The notes below the pieces were generated by a model. That model was not told the origin of the DNA. It did no database searches and saw only the letters and a program-made list of their open reading frames with translations. From assembly GCF_022347565.1 (NCBI RefSeq), contig NZ_JAKRGH010000009.1, positions 62,001 to 126,000 on the forward strand: a stretch of 64,000 bases of DNA, given 5' to 3'. The first letter of the stretch is position 1; every line of letters begins with the position of its first letter. The position numbers and the translations under genes were made by a program. This document shows positions 58,752 to 64,000 of this stretch, piece by piece. This stretch comes from Vibrio sp. Of7-15 (GTDB taxonomy: Bacteria; Pseudomonadota; Gammaproteobacteria; Enterobacterales; Vibrionaceae).

Positions 58752-60464
58752 ATGGGTGCCAATATGGAACAACTTGTTGCTAACACCATACTACAAGGCT
58801 TTGATGCCATGTATGGCCGTTTTCTTGATGTCACAGCCGGAGCACAGCACCGTTTCGAGCAGTGTGATTGGCCCAGCGTGCAACTCGCGCTCAAACAAAG
58901 AATCAATTTTTATGACCACCATGTCGGGTTAGTAACCCAACAAATTAATGCCATGATCGGTGGTCGAAATTACATTAAACGTGCCTTTCTCATGGCCGTA
59001 AAAGCAGAGTACGTCACTTTGCTCGATAATTATCCCCGTTATGACATTGCCGAAAGCTTTTTCAATTCCGTCTACTGTCGTATTTTTGAACATCGTAATA
59101 TCGATCGGGAAAAGCTCTTTGTCTGTTCCTCTCAAGATGGCCGAATTCCAACTTATCCAACTCCTCTAACCCGAACTTATGCAGCAACAGCTGGTATTTA
59201 TGACATGGTTGAGCGTCTGATTGACGACACGCTGTTTACACGCCACTGGGAAGATAAATATCGAGATATAAAACGAGTTACTCACGCGATTCAAGATCAC
59301 CTTCGTTCAACCTTTACACCCTGCACTCAAATCGAGCTCATCAGAGAGCCCTTTTATCGCAATAAAGGTTGCTACTTAATCGGAAAACTCACCACCGAAC
59401 TGGGCACACACCCGTTTATTTTGCCCTTGATGAATCACCCCGAAAAAGGGTTATACATTGACGCTTGCATCATGAACCAAGACGAAGTCAGTAAAATTTT
59501 TGGCTTTGCTCGCTCTTATTTCATGGTCTACGCTCCCGCTCCAGCCGCGCTTGTCCGTTTCTTAAGAGGGCTGCTACCCAATAAGACCAAAGCCGAGCTC
59601 TACACCGCGATTGGTTGTCAAAAACACGGTAAAACCGAATTATACCGACAGTTTTTACGCCACCTTGAAAAATCAGACGATCAATTTGTCACCGCACCCG
59701 GCATCAAAGGCATGGTCATGACGGTGTTTACACTTCCTTCTTATGACTTCGTCTTTAAAATCATCAAAGATAAATTTGCCCCACCTAAAGACGTCACTCA
59801 TCAAGTCGTGAAAGAAAAATATCGACTGGTAAAAGAACACGATCGTGTCGGGCGTATGGCTGATACATTGGAATACCGTAATTTTACTTTTACGAAAGAC
59901 CGATTTAGTGACGAGCTGCTACAAGAATTATTGGAAGTCGCTCCATCCATTGTCAAAGTACACGGCAACGAGGTATCCATTAAGCACTTGTACATGGAAA
60001 GAAGAATGACGCCATTGAACATTTACATGGATACCGCTAATGAAGATGATCTAGCCATTGCTGTCAACGAATATGCGCTCGCTCTAAAACAGCTGGCCGC
60101 TGCAAATATTTTCCCGGGCGACATGCTGTTCAAAAACTTTGGGGTATCCCGTCATAAACGGGTGATTTTTTACGACTACGATGAAATCAGCTACATGACG
60201 GAAATGAACTTTAGGGAGATCCCACCTCCTCGTTTTCCTGAAGATGAAATGTCAGCAGAACCTTGGTACAGCATTGGGCAGTTTGATGTATTCCCTGAGG
60301 AATTCTCAACTTTCCTTCTAACCAATCAACGCATTCGAAAACTGTTTATGCAAAACCATAAAGAACTATTTGAAGCTGCATATTGGCGTAAATTGCAAAG
60401 CAATATAAATGCAGGCCACTATGAAGATGTATATCCATATAGTGAGCTTGAACGCTTCAAGTGA
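58752..60464 (+). CDS. aceK: Isocitrate dehydrogenase kinase/phosphatase
   Basis: AceK switches isocitrate dehydrogenase off and on by reversible phosphorylation, directing isocitrate to the glyoxylate bypass. The 570-aa protein has the AceK regulatory domain and the kinase-like core: the nucleotide loop in [27 protein letters not shown] near residue 325 and [23 protein letters not shown] near 475 with the metal-binding Asp. I use the ATG at 58752 with AAGGAG 6 nt upstream. aceB and aceA are not next to it, so it is separated from the operon it joins in E. coli. Confidence 0.94.
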   Translation: MGANMEQLVANTILQGFDAMYGRFLDVTAGAQHRFEQCDWPSVQLALKQRINFYDHHVGLVTQQINAMIGGRNYIKRAFLMAVKAEYVTLLDNYPRYDIAESFFNSVYCRIFEHRNIDREKLFVCSSQDGRIPTYPTPLTRTYAATAGIYDMVERLIDDTLFTRHWEDKYRDIKRVTHAIQDHLRSTFTPCTQIELIREPFYRNKGCYLIGKLTTELGTHPFILPLMNHPEKGLYIDACIMNQDEVSKIFGFARSYFMVYAPAPAALVRFLRGLLPNKTKAELYTAIGCQKHGKTELYRQFLRHLEKSDDQFVTAPGIKGMVMTVFTLPSYDFVFKIIKDKFAPPKDVTHQVVKEKYRLVKEHDRVGRMADTLEYRNFTFTKDRFSDELLQELLEVAPSIVKVHGNEVSIKHLYMERRMTPLNIYMDTANEDDLAIAVNEYALALKQLAAANIFPGDMLFKNFGVSRHKRVIFYDYDEISYMTEMNFREIPPPRFPEDEMSAEPWYSIGQFDVFPEEFSTFLLTNQRIRKLFMQNHKELFEAAYWRKLQSNINAGHYEDVYPYSELERFK

Positions 60465-60618
60465 TTTGAGTAAACAGAGAGAAAGTCGAGATTAAAATAA
60501 TGAGAGTTATCACAGTTTATATGCAATAGCTCTCTTCTTTTTGAATCACAATTCCCAATCCAGAAATACTCGACTACCATGTATCTAGCAAATAATAAAA
60601 ATAAAAGGTGGTAGGGAA

Positions 60619-61083
60619 ATGACCAAATGGTTATTTACTCTGATCCTGCTGGTAGTGGCATTACCAACAACAGCAAATGAGTTAAATATTACAGACAAAG
60701 CCCCTTCCCCACATAAGTGGTTTGTGTCTTCTCAATCAGTGCCGACTGATCAATTTGATCTTTGGCAAGTAGACAGTGGGTACTCTTATTCGGTTTTTGA
60801 TTCCGTAGAGTTATACGTGGGCGCTCGTCTACGCTCGAATGAACAAGAAACACGCTCAAATAAAGGTGGGCTGTTAAGTGGTATTAAATACAACTTCAGT
60901 GATCGCTTATCTGTACAAAGTGCCATTCATACCAGCAATACTGAAACAGAGACCCAAAACTCAGCGACCTCTGTAGAGCTGTCTAGTCAACTTCAGCTTT
61001 CCGAACAAATAGACCTACGAGCAACCATGGATTACGAAGCGTTACAGCAGGTCTATCAAATCGGTATTGGTTTTAAGTTCTAA
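60619..61083 (+). CDS. Small exported, probably outer-membrane beta-barrel-like protein
   Basis: The 154-aa precursor has a signal peptide ([19 protein letters not shown], cleavage before NEL). The mature part has alternating polar/hydrophobic strands ([60 protein letters not shown]) and ends in Phe, the usual mark of outer-membrane barrels. At about 135 residues it is small for a barrel. The exact family is not recognised. GGTAGGG precedes the ATG. Its stop overlaps the convergent rraA-like gene by 4 bp. Confidence 0.72.
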   Translation: MTKWLFTLILLVVALPTTANELNITDKAPSPHKWFVSSQSVPTDQFDLWQVDSGYSYSVFDSVELYVGARLRSNEQETRSNKGGLLSGIKYNFSDRLSVQSAIHTSNTETETQNSATSVELSSQLQLSEQIDLRATMDYEALQQVYQIGIGFKF

Positions 61084-61571
61084 AGTTTAGATAAATCTAG
61101 CGCTTCGGGACTAAGTAGTACTCCGTTTAAATCCGCATACACATAATCACCAGGTTGAATCATCTGATTATGTATCGTCAGTCCTACATTTGCTTCCCCG
61201 GCACCACGCTTTTCAGTTTTAAATGGGCAAGCACCTAACGCCTTTACTCCCAATTTTAAGCCCGATAACGTCGCGATGTCTCTCACTGCACCGTGAACTA
61301 TGATGCCTTCCCAACCGTTTTTTACCGCTAACATAGCCAATTTATCACCAAGCAGCGCTCGCTTGCATGACCCATTGCCATCAATAAACAGCACCTTTCC
61401 TTTGCCGTTTTCCGACACAATGTCCCGAACTAACGAGTTATCGTGAAAACAGCGAAGTGTTACAAGCTCACCATAAAAACTTTTTTTATGCCCATAGTCT
61501 TTATATTCTTGCTCTAATAATTGAACACTCTCTTCATACTTATCACAAATATCTGGCAATAAATCTTTCAT
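61080..61571 (-). CDS. RraA-family protein
   Basis: The 163-aa protein belongs to the RraA/MenG-like family. RraA of E. coli binds RNase E and inhibits mRNA decay; other members are 4-hydroxy-4-methyl-2-oxoglutarate aldolases. Typical blocks are [43 protein letters not shown] and [14 protein letters not shown] near residue 95, and the C-terminal [20 protein letters not shown]. Identity to E. coli RraA is only moderate and Vibrio can have two paralogues, so I leave the symbol blank. The ATG at 61571 has GGAGG upstream. Confidence 0.85.
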   Translation of the reverse strand: MKDLLPDICDKYEESVQLLEQEYKDYGHKKSFYGELVTLRCFHDNSLVRDIVSENGKGKVLFIDGNGSCKRALLGDKLAMLAVKNGWEGIIVHGAVRDIATLSGLKLGVKALGACPFKTEKRGAGEANVGLTIHNQMIQPGDYVYADLNGVLLSPEALDLSKL

Positions 61572-61603
61572 TGTTCCTCCATGATCCAATATTGAATTTT
61601 TAC

Positions 61604-62032
61604 TTAACCTATAATTAAAAGCTCAGAAAAGAGGCCAAGATCACGAACGCTTTGCCCACCCAATAACACAGGCACTAAACGAATACGGCCACATTCCACA
61701 TAATAAATTGCATTCTGATCAAACTGCTTTGCAAGCTCTACTGCCTCTAGTAACGGCACCTCAACCGCAAAGCTGTCTTCAAACCATCGCCCTTCTCTAT
61801 CACTACCGACGATTTTAGAAAATCGCAATGAACGGCTTTTCATTTCCTGCATAAGCTTTTGATTATAAAAAAAGTTACGTTCATCTGGCTTTTTTACACT
61901 TCTCGGGTTCCAACCAGTGATAATAGCAAAACACTCAATAGACGGCGGTTCATCCACATAAAAAACAGTCGACGAATAATGCCCCCAAAGTTCTCTCTTA
62001 CATTTTAGTTTGTCTTGCTCAATAACACTCAT
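61604..62032 (-). CDS. DUF3293 domain-containing protein
   Basis: The 142-aa protein has the DUF3293 hallmark [19 protein letters not shown] near residue 40 followed by [49 protein letters not shown]-type sequence. The function is unknown. No signal peptide is present. It precedes the rraA-like gene by 32 bp and is probably co-transcribed. It is divergent from arcA, sharing a 344-bp control region with an FNR-type site 48 bp from its start. Confidence 0.85.
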   Translation of the reverse strand: MSVIEQDKLKCKRELWGHYSSTVFYVDEPPSIECFAIITGWNPRSVKKPDERNFFYNQKLMQEMKSRSLRFSKIVGSDREGRWFEDSFAVEVPLLEAVELAKQFDQNAIYYVECGRIRLVPVLLGGQSVRDLGLFSELLIIG

Positions 62033-62079
62033 TTTTAGCGTTGCATCTATTTATATTCCCAATAAGTACAATACGACCT

Positions 62080-62093
62080 TTGATATAAATCAA
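62080..62093. promoter_or_regulatory. FNR-type site between the DUF3293 gene and arcA
   Basis: TTGATATAAATCAA is a perfect match to TTGAT-N4-ATCAA. arcA is FNR-activated in E. coli; here the site lies 284 bp before the arcA start and could act on either gene. Confidence 0.6.
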
Positions 62094-62123
62094 TAAAGTG
62101 CATGGAAATAAATATGAGTTATT

Positions 62124-62138
62124 GTTAGCGTGCTGTTA
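62124..62138 (+). promoter_or_regulatory. Possible ArcA direct-repeat site
   Basis: GTTAGCGTGCTGTTA has two GTTA elements spaced 11 bp, as in the ArcA box, and a third GTTA just upstream. It could give autoregulation of arcA. Confidence 0.3.
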
Positions 62139-62376
62139 AGTGCTTAGAATTAGCCCATTCAAAGGAATCACTAGCCAGTAGCCTATTTATAGGATTTTGC
62201 GATTTTCGCTGCATTTATAGCCTAGATTGCCTGTAAGGACGGCGTACCGTTTAGAAGAGTGTTCTATTTGAGATATTTAGTTTATCATTCATGAATACTT
62301 TGCCTATATGTAAAAATTTTATATAGAATTTAATTATTCTATAACCGGTTTTCGAATTAGTAATTAGGTACCGCCC

Positions 62377-63093
62377 ATGCAAACCCCCCAGATCCTGATC
62401 GTCGAAGATGAGCATGTTACTCGTAATACCCTAAAAAGCATTTTTGAAGCTGAGGGTTATAATGTTTATGAAGCCAATGATGGCGAAGAAATGCACCAGA
62501 TGTTGTCTGAACATCACGTGCATTTGGTGATTATGGATATCAACCTACCGGGTAAAAATGGCCTTCTTCTTGCGCGTGAATTACGCGAACAAGGCGATAT
62601 GGCGTTAATGTTCTTAACAGGACGTGATAACGAAGTTGATAAAATTTTAGGTCTTGAAATTGGTGCTGATGATTACATCACTAAGCCATTCAACCCTCGA
62701 GAGCTAACTATTCGTGCTCGTAACCTACTAACGCGAGCAATGAACCAAAGTGTTCCACAAGAAGATAAAAAGCTTGTTGAGCGCTACGAGTTTAATGGTT
62801 GGACTCTAGAAATTAATAGCCGCTCATTGATTAACCCTGATGGTGAACAATACAAATTGCCACGCTCTGAATTCCGAGCTTTACTGCATTTTTGTGAAAA
62901 CCCAGGCAAAATCCAAACTCGTGCAGATCTTCTGAAAAAGATGACAGGCCGTGAGCTAAAACCACATGATCGTACTGTTGATGTGACCATCCGTCGCATC
63001 CGTAAGCATTTCGAGTCAACATCTGATACGCCAGAAATCATCGCGACAATCCACGGTGAAGGCTATCGTTTCTGTGGTGAATTAGAAGAGTAA
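62377..63093 (+). CDS. arcA: Two-component response regulator ArcA
   Basis: ArcA controls respiratory and fermentative genes by redox state, phosphorylated by ArcB. The 238-aa OmpR-type regulator has a receiver domain (acidic pair in VEDEH, phospho-Asp54 in [13 protein letters not shown], Lys in [11 protein letters not shown]) and a winged-helix DNA-binding domain ending [33 protein letters not shown]-like. The start [19 protein letters not shown] is as in E. coli. Its sensor gene arcB lies 540 bp away, convergent. Confidence 0.97.
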   Translation: MQTPQILIVEDEHVTRNTLKSIFEAEGYNVYEANDGEEMHQMLSEHHVHLVIMDINLPGKNGLLLARELREQGDMALMFLTGRDNEVDKILGLEIGADDYITKPFNPRELTIRARNLLTRAMNQSVPQEDKKLVERYEFNGWTLEINSRSLINPDGEQYKLPRSEFRALLHFCENPGKIQTRADLLKKMTGRELKPHDRTVDVTIRRIRKHFESTSDTPEIIATIHGEGYRFCGELEE

Positions 63094-63118
63094 TCACTTT
63101 TCTCTACTATAGGTAAAA

Positions 63119-63149
63119 ACAAAAAAGCCTCGTTCAGCGAGGCTTTTTT
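63119..63149. terminator. Bidirectional terminator arcA / lipoprotein gene
   Basis: AAAAAAGCCTCG/CGAGGCTTTTTT with loop TTCAG. Confidence 0.92.
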
Positions 63150-63173
63150 ATATCTATCAACTAGCAAGCGCCG

Positions 63174-63620
63174 CTAGAACACTTCGGCCACTTTCACTTG
63201 TTCTTCAACCAACCACTCTGAACCACCGTTACCATCGGTAAGCTCTACCGCGATATCTATGCGCTGGCTTGGATCAACCTCCCCCTTCCATGACGCGGCA
63301 ATTTCCCAGTAGTTCTCTTCGTGTGGACGGATTTCATACTGCTCTTCGCTCAAGCGCCACTCTTGCTCACCCTGACGAAATAAGACTTGTACCACTTCAA
63401 TGTCAGGTGAAATCGTGGTTAACGCATTTAAACTCAGCGCTGCATTTGCTTTAACGCCAGTTTCACCCACCATTGGCATTTTATTTAGCCATACATTACT
63501 TTGCAGCGTAATACCTTCCCCTGCTATATAAGCAAAGGTATTACCCTGCCAGTCGGTCGTATTCATTGTTGCTGCGCACCCTGAAAGAGCTATTGCCAAC
63601 GCTAACGCTATTCTTTTCAT
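63174..63620 (-). CDS. Putative lipoprotein of unknown function
   Basis: The 148-aa product has a short lipoprotein signal (MKRIALALAIALSGC, lipobox ALSGC with Cys15; Ala at +2). The mature part is acidic and beta-rich with no recognised domain. It starts 8 bp after the arcB stop, so the two are co-transcribed; this arrangement ties it to the Arc system by position only. Confidence 0.75.
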   Translation of the reverse strand: MKRIALALAIALSGCAATMNTTDWQGNTFAYIAGEGITLQSNVWLNKMPMVGETGVKANAALSLNALTTISPDIEVVQVLFRQGEQEWRLSEEQYEIRPHEENYWEIAASWKGEVDPSQRIDIAVELTDGNGGSEWLVEEQVKVAEVF

Positions 63621-63628
63621 TCTCTATC

Positions 63629-64000
63629 CTAATTTGATTGCTGTGCTAGCCACTGTTTAAGTACATCGATATCATGATGGTATTCATTTTTTATTTCATC
63701 AACCCAGTCATTGATATTCTCCCACCATGCCGGGTGATCTGGTGATTGTGCTTTTTGAGCCACTTGCTGAATATGCTTCAACCCTATTGAACCAGCTGCG
63801 CCTTTAATTTTATGCGCTTCAGAGACAATGCCATCTTGATCTTTGGCTGTCATATTCGAATCTAAGATATCAATGTATTCTGGCATTAAGTTTTCAAACA
63901 TCGCGATACTGTCGAGAATCGGTTTACTGCCGACAATCTCAACATACGAGATCAACATATCCATGTCTAATAACGTATTAAAGAGTTCGCTGTTATTACT
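63629..64000 (-). CDS. arcB: Aerobic respiration sensor kinase ArcB, C-terminal HPt part
   Basis: The frame runs off the right edge and encodes the last 123 residues. It shows a histidine phosphotransfer domain with the phospho-His in SEAHKIKGAAGSIGLKHIQQVAQ, the hallmark of ArcB's third phosphotransfer domain. The kinase and receiver domains must lie outside the window. The convergent arcA nearby supports the assignment. The gene is followed by the lipoprotein gene with an 8-bp gap. Confidence 0.93.
   Translation of the reverse strand, partial: SNNSELFNTLLDMDMLISYVEIVGSKPILDSIAMFENLMPEYIDILDSNMTAKDQDGIVSEAHKIKGAAGSIGLKHIQQVAQKAQSPDHPAWWENINDWVDEIKNEYHHDIDVLKQWLAQQSN

Overview
The window is a chromosomal segment of a marine gamma-proteobacterium of the family Vibrionaceae. 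The evidence is the gene content: VpsR, HlyU next to rpsT, the Na+/Pi cotransporter NptA, NhaA/NhaR, and ArcA with ArcB close by. The fairly AT-rich sequence suggests Aliivibrio rather than Vibrio cholerae, but this is inference. Nearly everything is core housekeeping; I found no tRNA, rRNA, CRISPR array or prophage.

Layout. 1-7.9 kb: 3' end of dacB, a short MgtE-type transporter with a structured leader containing a peptide ORF, carB-carA and dapB. 7.9-15.5 kb: ispH-fkpB, then ribF-ileS-lspA and murJ. 15.7-20.5 kb: rpsT, hlyU, the sodium genes nhaA-(small exported protein)-nhaR, and nptA with a Pho-box-like site. 20.5-23.4 kb: the only clearly accessory stretch, with a wrecked IS982-family element, a lone ATP-grasp ligase and about 1.2 kb of decayed AT-rich DNA. 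23.4-31.3 kb: thyA, lgt, a TauE/SafE exporter, ptsP-rppH, a DnaA-box-rich divergent intergenic region, mutH and tas. 31.4-35.9 kb: a small DUF1127-like protein, vpsR, a dicarboxylate/amino-acid symporter and a lipoprotein. 36-46.9 kb: lysS-prfB (with the programmed frameshift), recJ-dsbC-xerD, fldB, brnQ, trmN6 and srmB. 47-53.5 kb: yaaA, an alanine/glycine symporter with a structured leader, a DUF3545 protein, a hemerythrin protein, ung, an unannotated 34-codon ORF, nfo and grcA. 53.6-64 kb: thrABC with its thrL attenuator, aceK, a small outer-membrane-like protein, an rraA-family gene, a DUF3293 gene, arcA, a lipoprotein and the 3' end of arcB.

Shared themes. Several loci answer to oxygen: FNR-type sites lie upstream of grcA and arcA, and ArcA/ArcB are encoded side by side. 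Sodium and phosphate handling are clustered (nhaA, nhaR, nptA). DNA repair genes are scattered through the window (mutH, recJ, xerD, ung, nfo). Translation genes are frequent (ileS, lysS, prfB, rpsT, trmN6, srmB). Two loci show leader-peptide control: the classic thrL, and a candidate new one ahead of the MgtE-type transporter. The latter is the most interesting novelty here.
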